The notes: generated by a model from the sequence alone, not told the origin. 64,000 bases of DNA from Selaginella moellendorffii (GCF_000143415.4 NW_003314304.1:1292841-1356840); one strand, 5' to 3'; numbered from the stretch's first letter, positions 39,529 through 48,957 are shown. Translations and numbers: made by a program.

Positions 39529-41067
39529 TCACATTTTTGCGACCTTTTTTTGAGCCAGGTACAAGCTTGTCAAACGATCAGACTCGATTCCTCCCGGCTC
39601 GATGAATCCCGGCGTTTCGTCTCCAATGCTTCCCAGCGATTTCGCGTTGCATCCAATCGCCCAGTTGGCCGCCTGTGGAGGATTGATCACCTTGAGCACC
39701 GTCGCGTTACAGTTCCATGCGACACTAAACCCGGATGTGTAGCCGTGAGTGATGGTCGCTCGATTCACCAGGCTCAGCGTTCCACCCACCAAGTTCATGT
39801 TGTCGTACAAGATCCCTGTCGCAAAGTGGCTGTGAGGTTCCGCTGGCGAGCTTCCATAGCCGGTGCTGTTGAAGAACACGTTGGGACCATTTGCCTGGTT
39901 CCTGGTGATGTAGCTAAACTGAAAATCTCCTCCCCGAATGACGCTGTTCTTTACGAGGATCTGTGAGCCTGGAAATTGGATGGCGAGATCTGCTCGTTTG
40001 GCGCCATACCTGTTGCTCTGGATGGTCCTCTCAAGGTGCAAGTTGTCGACGGTGACCTTCGTGCCGGCGATAGTAACAGTGTCTCCTCCAAAGTCCACAG
40101 CAGCGACGTTTCTCACCCACGAGTTCTCCACTCGCTGGATGTTGAGGAAGTTCCCGGCACCGTACGGAAGAACTTTGTCCTGGACTGCTTTAAAGTTCTC
40201 GAGACCAACGTGGCTTGTTCTTCCGGAGATGTTCACCTTGACCAAGTAGGCCGGCTGCGCGGTGCTCAGGTACGCTAGATCGATCCGGAAAGAAACTGGG
40301 ACGTCGAGGAAGACTCTGCTGCTCGCGTTGTCGATACTGGCGACTTTGCGTTCGATGTATGTTGACGAAGCATTCGACCACCTGTGCGTCATGTTCATGG
40401 TCTGGATCCACGCGGAGCTCATCGGCCAAACGATCCTCACGAGGTCCCCAGGATTGATGTCTCGAGTTGAGTTGAGCTGCACGAACCTGGATCCCGACGG
40501 CACTGTTGCTATGATCGCGGTTTTCGAGCCAATCTCCGAGACCTTTTCTTGCGGACTCTCCACAGAGAAAAGAGGATAGAAGTGGGGAAAGGTACTGTCA
40601 TCGCCGTCGACGCGGGAAACGCTTGCCTGGAGAATTGTTTCTTCGCTGCTGCTACCGGTGATGACAATTCCACTGGTGTTGATGGTAAAGCGGTGGCCTC
40701 GAACATCAAAGACTCCACTCGAAAGCTGGATTGCTCCACGGTAACCTGTAGAAAGATCCAGAGGCAAGGAAGAAACCTCATTGATGGCCTGCTGGATGGA
40801 TTCACCATCGCTCTTGTTGCTGCCTTTGTAGTTGCGAGCAGGATAGAGGGCAACTTTCACTGGTATGTTGTCTGGCAGTGCGGCATCCCTTCCCAAGTAT
40901 CCCACGGCCGAAAAATCCATGATTGTGTCACCTGCATTGGTGGGTTTGTAGACGAGTTTGCTGGTGTTGGCCTCAAGTGACACCCAGTAGATTGGAACGC
41001 CTTGAATTACATCTAGACAAGAAAATCTTACAATGATGAGTAGCAGCAAGAGCGCAGGAAGAGTCAT
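39529..41067 (-). CDS. Secreted beta-helix (pectate-lyase-like fold) protein, paralogue 3
   Basis: 512 residues in one exon from the ATG at 41067. It has a signal peptide (MTLPALLLLLIIVRFSC), then VPIYWVSLEANTSKLVYKPT, nearly the same as paralogue 1 but unlike paralogue 2. From about residue 115 it departs from both: VSRVDGDDSTFPHFYPLFSV replaces VSIAEDGM..ALFSV. The conserved core remains: PAYLVKVNISGRTSHVGLEN, ENSWVRNVAAVDFGGDTVTI, NGPNVFFNSTGYGSSPAEPH and HFATGILYDNMNL. It is GC-richer and the most diverged of the three in the body. Its upstream flank contains a DYW fragment, as that of paralogue 1 does. Confidence 0.85.
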   Translation of the reverse strand: MTLPALLLLLIIVRFSCLDVIQGVPIYWVSLEANTSKLVYKPTNAGDTIMDFSAVGYLGRDAALPDNIPVKVALYPARNYKGSNKSDGESIQQAINEVSSLPLDLSTGYRGAIQLSSGVFDVRGHRFTINTSGIVITGSSSEETILQASVSRVDGDDSTFPHFYPLFSVESPQEKVSEIGSKTAIIATVPSGSRFVQLNSTRDINPGDLVRIVWPMSSAWIQTMNMTHRWSNASSTYIERKVASIDNASSRVFLDVPVSFRIDLAYLSTAQPAYLVKVNISGRTSHVGLENFKAVQDKVLPYGAGNFLNIQRVENSWVRNVAAVDFGGDTVTIAGTKVTVDNLHLERTIQSNRYGAKRADLAIQFPGSQILVKNSVIRGGDFQFSYITRNQANGPNVFFNSTGYGSSPAEPHSHFATGILYDNMNLVGGTLSLVNRATITHGYTSGFSVAWNCNATVLKVINPPQAANWAIGCNAKSLGSIGDETPGFIEPGGIESDRLTSLYLAQKKVAKM

Positions 41068-41310
41068 TTTTTGCTTGAAAAATTAGAGCTTTTGTTTGAT
41101 AATTTCGTCATGATTTATCTTTTTCTCAATGTCGGGTAGTTCCTTTGGACTCTAGCCTGGAACCAATTTCTACGTCAATAATGTATGATGGGACGAATAC
41201 TTTGCCCACGATCTAGTGTCTAGTGAACGTAAAAATCTGGAAAATTACTTGGCATTGAAATTAGATGCCTCTAAACTTATCAGTAGCCTTTGCAGCAGCA
41301 AGTAAAGTGA

Positions 41311-41574
41311 TCAATCACACAAAATAATCTTCCTCTTGGAAATCCTGGAAATGCACCTGAAACAAGTGTGACAATCCAAAGAAACTCTCAAGTTCTTCAT
41401 TACCCGGATGGTCGTCCCTGGCACAGTGCTGATCAATCCAAACGCAATCACCGACTTCTCGCTGTGATGCTTGACCATCTCTTCCTTTTGCTCCTGGCTG
41501 ACGTCGTGAAGAACACCGGTGGTATAAGGAACACATCCCAAATGATCACGCATCTCGCGTATCAACCTCTGCAA
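41311..41574 (-). pseudogene. Detached, degenerate DYW deaminase domain
   Basis: The minus-strand frame reads LIREMRDHLGCVPYTTGVLH, HSEKSVIAFGLIS, GTTIRVMKNLRV, DCHTCFRCISRISKRKII, then LCD and stop. This is the DYW cytidine-deaminase-like domain that ends many plant editing PPR proteins. The zinc/catalytic HSE is kept. The first Cys of the usual C-x-D-C-H site is Ser (RVSLDCH), and the frame stops before the FHHF...CSCGDYW tail. It is separated from its PPR body (41966-43783) by a tandem array and is out of frame with it. Functional editing by this domain is unlikely. Confidence 0.85.
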
Positions 41575-41580
41575 GAGTGA

Positions 41581-42110
41581 GAATCATCCCGCGACACGAA
41601 CTCGTGCACAGCATCGCCTACATAGATATTAGAAACCATCACAAACGGACCAGCACTCACCGATTCCGGAGCCACCTCGCGGAAGCTCTCCGCTACCCGA
41701 GGGCCTCTCTCAATGCTGCCCTGTGTCTTACAGTACACTTCATCTCGTGTATCAATCTCTGTAACTCCACCACAAGAATCATCCCGCGACACAAACTCGT
41801 GAAAAGCCATACATATTAGAAACCATCACAAACGGACCAGCACTCACCGATTCCGGAGCCACCTCGCGGAAGCTCTCCGCTACCCGAGGGCCTCTCTCAA
41901 TGCTGCCCTGTGTCTTACAGTACACTTCATCTCGTGTATCAATCTCTGTAACTCCACCACAAGAATCATCCCGCGACACAAACTCGTGAAAAGCCATACA
42001 TATTAGAAACCATCACAAACGGACCAGCACTCACCGATTCCGGAGCCACCTCGCGGATGCTCTCCGCTGCCCGAGAGCCCCTCTCGATGCTGCCGTGCGT
42101 CTTACAAGCT
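41581..42110. repeat. Tandem array (three units, 187-195 bp) of the PPR gene's E/E+ end
   Basis: GAATCATCCCGCGACAC starts units at 41581, 41776 and 41963. The first two units are complete (195 and 187 bp). The third merges into the PPR gene body at about 42110. On the minus strand each unit codes for the sequence GSIERG.R.AES.REVAPES, VSAGPFVMVSN.Y, then HEFVSRDDS, which is the E motif and the start of E+. In the middle units an end like LQR.IHEM runs straight into the next CKTQGSIERG, the mark of unequal crossing-over. Units 1 and 2 are nearly identical to each other, so the expansion is recent. Confidence 0.9.
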
Positions 42111-43783
42111 CCCAAGAAGAGCACCCACGCTACCGAGTCCGGCTCAAAGGGCATGTTGTTCAAGAGATCCTCGGCCTCGTCCAGCTTCCCGGCTCGCCCA
42201 AGCGCATCCACCATGCACCTATAGTGCGTCAACCTGGGGTTCTTCATCTCCACAAAGTTGTCGTAGGCCTCGTCCACGAGCCCAGCGTGGCTACACGTAG
42301 ACAAGAGCGTTCCATAAGTCACCTCGTTGGGCATCACCCCATCGAGAGCCATCCTCCGGAAGAGCTCCAGCGATTCTTCGCAGTGGCCGTGCTGGGAGTA
42401 AGCAGCGATGATCGACGTCCAGGCCACCACATTCTTCCTTTCCATGCTCTCAAACACCTCCCTTGCCTCGTCCAAGCCAGCACACTTCCCATACATGTAC
42501 ATGAGCGCTGTCTGGATCAAGAGGTCTCTGGCGAGCCCATAGTCGATGATACTGGCGTGGATTCTTCGTCCCTGGCCCAAGGCCGTGAGATTGGCGCTGG
42601 CTTCCAGCAAGCTAAGGAACGTCATGTTGTTGGATTCCAGTCCCTCTTCTTGCATCTCTCGGTAGAGCTCTAGCGCCTCTCGATAGAAGCCATTCTGTGC
42701 CAGGGTCGTGATCATCACGCTGCAGGAGATCGCTGTCCTGGGAGCGATGGAATCGAAGACTTGTCTGGCCTCTTCCACGCTGCCACACTTGGAGTACATG
42801 TTGACCAGGCTGTTCTTGAGAGATTCGTCCGTATGGAAGCCACTGGCAATGGCGCGACGGTGAAAGAGCCTCCCGGTACCGAGATTTCCCTGCCAGGAGC
42901 AAGAACAAGCCTCGATCAGTGCCAGGAATGTGATCTTGTTCGCTTGGAACGTACCTTCCAGCTCCAAGAGCCGAAATACCGCGATCGCGTCGGCGCCTCG
43001 GCCGTGCTGCGCGTAGGCCTCGATCATCGCGTTCCAGGAGACGATATTTCGGGCGGGCATGGCATCGAAGACCTCCCTGGCGCTGGCTATGGCGCCACAT
43101 CGCGCGTACGCGCTCACCACGGCCGTGGCGACGAGGACGTCGCGATCCATTCCAGCGGCAGTGATCTTCTCGACGATCGATCGCGCCTGGGCGAGGAGCT
43201 CCGGGGCGGCGCATGCCGATAGAGCATTCAAGAACGTAACCCTAGTGGCCTTGATACCGTGTAGCTCCATTTTCTTGAGGAGCTCCAGTGCCGCCATGGA
43301 TTGCCCATTCATGGCATTTGCTCCAATCCAGATGTTCCAGGAGAATACATTCTTCTCGTGGATCTCTTGGAACGCCGCGGCCGCCTCATCCAATCGCCCA
43401 CACCGTCCATACATATCCACCACGAGATTGCCAAGAAATCGGTCGTGTTCCAGCCGCATCGATCGAATGTGAGCGTGGACGAGCTTGCCCGCCGCGAGGG
43501 CATTGAGTCTGCCACATTCTTGGAGGAGCCAGGAGTAAGTCGAGAATTCGGCACGGGCGCCAGGCAGGAGATTGATCCTCACGGCATCGTGAAGCTCACG
43601 AATGCGAGGACGCGGCTCCCGGATCAAGGGCAGCGCGGGCTGATCAAATACGGCAGCTCCGCATTTGAGATCTTTCCCTCCAGGAGCTCCTGGAACAGAG
43701 AAGGGCATGGCTAGAACAATGGGTTTCTTCGATTGATCGAGATCTCGCAAGTGTAGCCTCGTGTGTAGGGCAGAAGAAGCCAT
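41966..43783 (-). CDS. PPR-E protein, DYW class truncated by a tandem array
   Basis: 605 residues in one exon from the ATG at 43783. It has classic P-L-S repeats: LVVDMYGRCGRLDEAAAAF, NIVSWNAMIEAYAQHGRGAD, TALMYMYGKCAGLDEAREVF, NVVAWTSIIAAYSQHGHCEE, HYRCMVDALGRAGKLDEAED and SVAWVLFLGACKTHGSIERG. It reaches the E motif (VSAGPFVMVSNMY), then ends with the nine out-of-family residues GFSRVCVAG and a stop. The normal continuation (rest of E, E+ and DYW) is found downstream in pieces. It was originally a DYW editing factor. Now it is at best a DYW-less protein, and it could be a pseudogene. The start has basic and Ser residues suitable for an organelle transit peptide. Confidence 0.8.
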   Translation of the reverse strand: MASSALHTRLHLRDLDQSKKPIVLAMPFSVPGAPGGKDLKCGAAVFDQPALPLIREPRPRIRELHDAVRINLLPGARAEFSTYSWLLQECGRLNALAAGKLVHAHIRSMRLEHDRFLGNLVVDMYGRCGRLDEAAAAFQEIHEKNVFSWNIWIGANAMNGQSMAALELLKKMELHGIKATRVTFLNALSACAAPELLAQARSIVEKITAAGMDRDVLVATAVVSAYARCGAIASAREVFDAMPARNIVSWNAMIEAYAQHGRGADAIAVFRLLELEGTFQANKITFLALIEACSCSWQGNLGTGRLFHRRAIASGFHTDESLKNSLVNMYSKCGSVEEARQVFDSIAPRTAISCSVMITTLAQNGFYREALELYREMQEEGLESNNMTFLSLLEASANLTALGQGRRIHASIIDYGLARDLLIQTALMYMYGKCAGLDEAREVFESMERKNVVAWTSIIAAYSQHGHCEESLELFRRMALDGVMPNEVTYGTLLSTCSHAGLVDEAYDNFVEMKNPRLTHYRCMVDALGRAGKLDEAEDLLNNMPFEPDSVAWVLFLGACKTHGSIERGSRAAESIREVAPESVSAGPFVMVSNMYGFSRVCVAG

Positions 43784-44103
43784 TGAGCGGCGCTACTGCT
43801 GGAAATCAGAGGCGACTTCGCTGTGGGCATCAGTAAAGCACAGAGCGAAACCATTGATCGCTAGCGCTAGTTGCGATGCCAAGAATCGAGAGTATGAGCT
43901 TCCTGTAGTAGGGCAAAAGCACTGGAGCTCGCGATCGTCCCGTGAAGGAAGAACTACGGTTGTCTGGCCGCTGGACCATTGGTCCTTTGGATCTAGGAAC
44001 GAGCCACAGGGATGCGCGCTTAGGCGCCGCGCGGCACCCTCGCAGAGAGCATCGTTCCCAAGAACCCTAGATCCAATGGTGGAATTTAAAGCAACACCAG
44101 ACC
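43784..44103. promoter_or_regulatory. Divergent intergenic region between two PPR genes
   Basis: 320 bp between the start codons of the broken DYW-class gene and the PPR gene at 44104. It is GC-rich, without an evident TATA box. AGAACCCTAG-type text (44060) of the telo-box kind precedes the right-hand gene. A shared promoter is likely. Confidence 0.45.
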
Positions 44104-45606
44104 ATGGCCGTCGATCTGGTCTCTTGTACGAATCTCGTCACTGCCCACTCCAGAAATGGCGACGTCCGGCAATGCAAAGATCTCTTCGACTCATTCCCAC
44201 ACCGTGATCTCGTCTTGTGGAATGCGATGCTATCGGCATATTCCCAGAACGGGCATCTGGAACAAGCGAAGTGGATATTCGAGGAGATGCCCGAGAGAAG
44301 CATCGTGTCGTGGAGCTCTATGCTGGCAGCGTACGCTGCCCAAGGAAGATTCCAATGCGCTCAAACAATATTCAATGAAATGCCGCAGAGAAACGTGGTC
44401 TCCTGGACCTCGCTCCTCTCCGCATATGCCCAGTATGGGCATATTCCCAAAGCAAAGAAGATATATTCCTCCATGCCGGAGTGGAATCTCGTCTCCTGGA
44501 CGTCGATGCTAGCCGCATTCTCTCAATCCGGCCACACACAAGAAGCCGAGAGAATATTCCACGAGATGCCCGTACGGAACCTTGTGTCGTGGAATTCCAT
44601 GCTCGCTGCGTACAGCCGGAGCTCCCAGTACGGCATCGAGGCGAAGGAGTTGTACGATCGGATGCCTGGCCACAATATCGTGGCCTGGTGCTCGATGCTC
44701 GTGGCGTACGGGCAACGGCGGGATGTTAATGGCTCGGAGGGGATATTCTTTTGGGCCATGCCCGAATGGAACCTTGTGTCGTACAATGCAATGCTGACTG
44801 TGTATGTCCACAATGGACGTGTTGAGAATGCAAAGTGCCTCTTTTCTCAAATGCCTCAAAGAGATTTAATCTCTTGGAGTTCTTTTCTTTTGGCATATGC
44901 CCATTCAGGGTATCTTGAGCCGGCTTTGGGAATATTTAACCAGATGCCCGAGTGGGATCTTGTTTCGTGGGGCACGATGCTCTCTCTTTACGGTCAGAAA
45001 GGTGAGGTTAATCGTGCGATGGAGATCTTTTACGAGATTCCGGAACGAAATGTGGCTTGCTGGAATTCTATCCTTGCGGCATATGCCCAAGTTGGCCATA
45101 GAGAAAGAACAAAAACGTTGTTTGATCGGATGCCCGAGAGGGATATAATCTCCTGGGGAACACTCTTGGCTTCTTATTCTTTCAGCGAAACAAAACTACC
45201 ATCTTCTTTTCAAGATGTTTCCACAAGTTTCGATCTACTCACAATGACCCGGCTCCCAGACGGGGCGTGCTTTGTCTCGCTCTTGGTGGCTTGCAGCGAT
45301 GGTGGCAAGATCTTCCAAGCTCGCCGCTACTTCGTCTCCATGATCCACGACTTTGGATTGAAACCCCAGAAGCAACACTACTGCTGCATCGTAGACTTGC
45401 TAGCTCGCGCTGGACGCTTTGATTCTGCGCTGGATCTTGTTAGAAACATGCCCTTTGTCCCTGATGCTTTGGAATGGACGTGTTTGCTCGTTTCTTCCAA
45501 GTGCCAACAACATAAACTTTTAGACAAACTCTTCGCAAAGAACACGAAGTTACTGGATGGTGGGTCTTTCGTTTTGCTCTCAAACGTGTGTACTACTCAG
45601 CTTTGA
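44104..45606 (+). CDS. PPR protein (S-rich type, short E end)
   Basis: 500 residues in one exon from the ATG at 44104. About eleven 31-residue units read F.EMPERSIVSWSSMLAAYA..G....A. Many carry Trp at the place usually held by Arg or Lys (MPEWNLVSWTSMLAAFSQSG), a subfamily quirk. The C-terminal unit is HYCCIVDLLARAGRFDSA, then LEWTCLLVSSKCQQ and a truncated E-like stretch. There is no DYW. It belongs to the same group as 28167-30131 and 30128-31744. It probably targets organelle RNA, though no transit peptide is obvious because the protein begins almost directly in a repeat, so a missing upstream exon is possible. Confidence 0.88.
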   Translation: MAVDLVSCTNLVTAHSRNGDVRQCKDLFDSFPHRDLVLWNAMLSAYSQNGHLEQAKWIFEEMPERSIVSWSSMLAAYAAQGRFQCAQTIFNEMPQRNVVSWTSLLSAYAQYGHIPKAKKIYSSMPEWNLVSWTSMLAAFSQSGHTQEAERIFHEMPVRNLVSWNSMLAAYSRSSQYGIEAKELYDRMPGHNIVAWCSMLVAYGQRRDVNGSEGIFFWAMPEWNLVSYNAMLTVYVHNGRVENAKCLFSQMPQRDLISWSSFLLAYAHSGYLEPALGIFNQMPEWDLVSWGTMLSLYGQKGEVNRAMEIFYEIPERNVACWNSILAAYAQVGHRERTKTLFDRMPERDIISWGTLLASYSFSETKLPSSFQDVSTSFDLLTMTRLPDGACFVSLLVACSDGGKIFQARRYFVSMIHDFGLKPQKQHYCCIVDLLARAGRFDSALDLVRNMPFVPDALEWTCLLVSSKCQQHKLLDKLFAKNTKLLDGGSFVLLSNVCTTQL

Positions 45607-45848
45607 GTTGATGGCTTTCAAGAACACGGCCACGCGATCGTGGTTCGAACGCCATCTCCAGACACTCCAACTCGATAGTTTTCTTTCTCTTTGGGCAGCA
45701 CCAACAGACTATGGCGATAAGAAGATCCTCAAGAGACATTGGGTTACACGAAAGAGTGCTCCTTAGAACACTTTAAAAACCTCTTGAATCGATCCTTTTC
45801 GAAAAGGTTGGAGTTATTACCTTTGAAGTCTCTACCTTTTATCAATCG

Positions 45849-47041
45849 CTACATCTTGAGTAGCCTGTGAAAAATGGAAGCCGCAGTGATGCGAACTCGA
45901 AGATCCGAGATATCAATGTCGTGACCACCTTCAACCAGTCCCCATTTGGCAATCTGGAAGAAAAAAAGACCATCACAAATGCTATCACCCGAAAGGAAGA
46001 AAAAAGATTTTCGCCGTACCTGGAAGTCTTCATCCACGCGAATGGCTTTCATGGCTTTCTCCACGTCGAGGCGTCCGTCTATAATCGCCAAGGCGATGAC
46101 CAGAGAACGAGCGGAAGCAGTCAGTTGATCCACAGCCGAGAGTTCCCAGTTGTTAAAATCGCCGAGAATTTTCTTGTATGCGTCGAGTACTTCCTTGGGC
46201 TGTTTGCCGATCAAAATGCTCGACGTCACGGATGGCTTCGCTCCAATCTTTCCCTCGATCCATTTTACAAGAGGATCCCACTGCTGAGCCTGTTTGTCTA
46301 GGAAGAAACCAAGAAAAAAAACGGTGAGTGAATCTCGTTTCAAGTTTTCTGTATGACTTACGAGAGAGAGGCTCAGTCTCTGGAGCACGGCAGTAAACTG
46401 AGTCCGCGTGAGAATACTTGAGCAAATTCTCGATGACATTCTCTCTGAAATCTGGAAGTCGATCGATGGTAGTAGCGGCGAGCTTCATGAGCGGCATGGT
46501 AAACGGCCGGATTCCTGATTTGGTCTGGAAAAATGCCCCGATGTCAAATGGTGGTCACCAAGTCTGCAGTGGAGACTCGCATTTTAATAAACTCCAGGCA
46601 TTCCTCTCCTCTAAAAGTTCTATCTCAATCAACAAAGTTGCAAAGAAGTCTCTTTGGAAAAATTTCGCTCCCTTCCTCTCTCGCAAGAACTCAAGAAATT
46701 CCAAGAATTCAAACGGTGTGCTTGCTTACCTGCCACTCCCATTCCGCCGCGATCGCGAGCGCCAATCCGGGCGTTGGCACAGACACGGGATTCTTCTTGG
46801 GCGTCTTGAGCGTGAATCGATCCAGCATTACCACGTAATGCCCATCGTCGCTGGGGCGCATCCGAGCATGCTTGTAGAATCGCGGCCCGACGCTCCCGCC
46901 AGAGCCCGATCCCCCCGCCTTCTCTGGCAACTGGACGCTTTCCTCCTCCGCCGTGGAGGACCATCGCCTCGCCCATGCTGCCCCAAACCCTAACCCTAAC
47001 TTTCCAGGCCTCGTCCCGCCGGGCCGCAGTGCCAGCGCCAT
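45849..47041 (-). CDS. ATP12: Mitochondrial F1-ATPase assembly factor ATP12
   Basis: Four exons: 46730-47041, 46362-46524, 46020-46297 and 45849-45953 (285 residues). The first ATG gives a Gly/Arg-rich mitochondrial presequence (ending near ARRWSS). The ATP12 family core follows: GPRFYKHARM, VMLDRFTLKTPKKNPVSVPT, LALAIAAEWEWQ, LMKLAATTIDRL, SVYCRAPETEPL, WDPLVKWIEGKIG, then LSAVDQLTASARSLVIALAI. ATP12 is a chaperone that binds the F1 alpha subunit before alpha/beta assembly in the matrix. A stretch CCCTAACCCTAA-like (46985-47000) lies within the presequence codons. It is divergent from SPC25 with 167 bp between start codons. Confidence 0.92.
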
Positions 47042-47208
47042 CGCCAAAGCTTGAGCTTCGCTACATTTTTAAGTGGCTGCTCAGCCAGCGGTATATCCAC
47101 CCTACCAGCGGAATATCCACCACGCTAACGGAATGTACTCTTATATAGCGTCCTAGATGACGGAATATCCACAGTGGGGTTTTTTGTTTGAAAGCCCCGA
47201 GCGAGGGA
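47042..47208. promoter_or_regulatory. Compact bidirectional promoter ATP12 / SPC25 with a repeated motif
   Basis: The motif RCGGWATATCCAC occurs at 47087-47100, 47107-47120 and 47159-47172, with a weaker form at 47126-47137 (AACGGAATGTAC). All are in the same orientation within 167 bp. A TATATA stretch lies at about 47142. Shared control of the two genes by a factor reading this motif is inference. Confidence 0.55.
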
Positions 47209-48245
47209 ATGGCGACCATGGCGGAGGGCGCCAGGGTTCGCAATCGCCACCAGCAGGTGATGGAGACTGTGCGATCGGCGCGCTCCAGGTTTGAGGCGTG
47301 GGAGCGATCTTGCGAGAAGCGCATGGACGAGCTCCAGGAGATGTCGAGATCTGTGAGCCGCGGCGGCCACGGTAAGCGATTTGTGTGTTCTCGTTTCCCC
47401 TAAATTTCTCGTCCGATCAGAGGAATCGGAGCAGCTCAAGCAGCATTTGCGTGAGATTAGCGAGCAAAAAATTCACAAAGAAAAAGGTCTGGTTTTCGAG
47501 AATTATTTTCCAATGGTGGTTGGAACTTTTCCACTGTACAGAAATTACTGCCCGGAAGCAGCAACACGAGACCTTGAAGAAGATGATCGAGCAAGCAAAC
47601 GAGAAGAAGATCTACCTTGCAAAACGCTTGGAGTTGCTGAAAGAACGACGAGAAGGTTGTGCTCACGTCGCTGAAGAATCCTTAAAAGGTACGTAGTTTC
47701 CAATTGTGCTCATAGAAATGACCATTTCTCTTGCACAGATCTGGAGGAGCGTGTGCGTCGCGTACAGCAGAAAGTAAATGCACAGAAGATCGCTCGCAAG
47801 TTTTACAACGACATTCTTGGCATCCGTGCAGACTTCGCGAGCGGTAAGTTCTTCCTCTTCTTCAATTTTTCTTCTCATCATCACATGAGAATATGAAAAA
47901 CTTTCAGGGATCAAGATCACCTTCACCAAAGTGAATGCAAAGAACCCGGATCACGAATACTCGTGCACAATCCGTCTAGACAAGCACACCAACAAATACG
48001 CCAGTAAGTTCTCTCTCTCTCTCTCGTTTTTTCTTCCAAACTCGACTAAAACAAGAGCATGATCAGTGCTGGACTGCGTCCCTTACGTGAAGAGAAGCGT
48101 CGATCTACTCGACGACCTCAACATCACCAACGAGTTCTTCGAGTTCCTGCGTTTGATGCGGCGGGAATTCGAGCGGCTGGCCGAGGAATCCGACGCTCGC
48201 AGCGTAAGGCTCAAAGATCTCCACACCTTTCAATCCGTCCAGTGA
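47209..48245 (+). CDS. SPC25: Kinetochore protein SPC25 (NDC80 complex)
   Basis: Six exons: 47209-47371, 47421-47486, 47542-47688, 47739-47843, 47908-48003 and 48067-48245. They give 251 residues, within the usual 220-315. The N-terminal two thirds are coiled coil rich in Glu, Lys and Gln. The C-terminal globular part has the family's GIKITFTKVNAKNPDHEYSC, then DCVPYVKRSVDLLDDLN and TNEFFEFLRLMRREFERLAE. SPC25 pairs with SPC24 and anchors the NUF2-NDC80 rod to the inner kinetochore. The start is the first ATG (47209). All introns are 49-63 nt. The C-terminal tail after EESDARS extends about 14 residues beyond the last family block, or is an unspliced end, since AGC/GTAAGG would also be a donor. 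Confidence 0.88.
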
Positions 48246-48580
48246 GACAAAGGTGTGGATCTTCTCTCTCCCTCTCTCATTCCTCTCTCTCTGTTTGGTT
48301 TTTCTAGAAAGCAGTGGCGGAGTGGTGCTCGAGCCAGCTCCAGACTGTTCAAACCAAAACCATAGCTTGAAAGAAAAAAGAGAAAAAAGGACGAGGTGCG
48401 AATATTCCCTGCTAACGTTCCTGAGGATCAGGGCATTTTCAATTTTATTTTTGGTGGGCAGTGGTGGACATGGCGCCAGATTCTTGCGCTCTGCTGCTAC
48501 TCTGGTCCCAGCCGCAAATCTTTGGATTCCAGCTCGCGATCCTGGTCTAGGGTTTTTCCCCGGGGAAGCAATGCAGGTAG
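48246..48580. other. Intergenic SPC25 to coiled-coil gene
   Basis: 335 bp. 48246-48400 is probably SPC25 3' UTR. 48540-48580 holds TCTAGGGTTTTTCCCC, a telo-box-like leader element, before the next ATG. A short frame with an early stop begins at 48571 (ATGCAGGTAGATGGC...), ten bases upstream of the real start, and could act as an overlapping upstream ORF. Confidence 0.45.
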
Positions 48581-48957
48581 ATGGCAAGAGGGTCTAGATT
48601 GGCTTCTTCCATGGAAGCCCAAGGGGAAGATCACCAAGTTAATGGCGACGCAGACTCTTCACAGCAGCAAGGCTCTTCTTCCTTGTCTCCATTTTCCACG
48701 GTAAGGAGCTCTTTTATTTCCTTCTTGGATTTTTATTTTTTCTTGGATTGCTTAATTGCTTCTATGGAACTTGCAGCTCAAGAGAGCTTACGATAAGATC
48801 TACGACAAGTACGAGAGAGACAAGGTAATCTCTTTTTTTTCTCGAGTTTGCGGAAAAGCTGATCTTGCTCTTTCTTTTTCTCTCTGTAGGCCAGGAGGAT
48901 CGAGAATGCTGAGAAGTTGTTTGAAGAGCACAAGTTACGCACTGCTGCTTACTCGAA

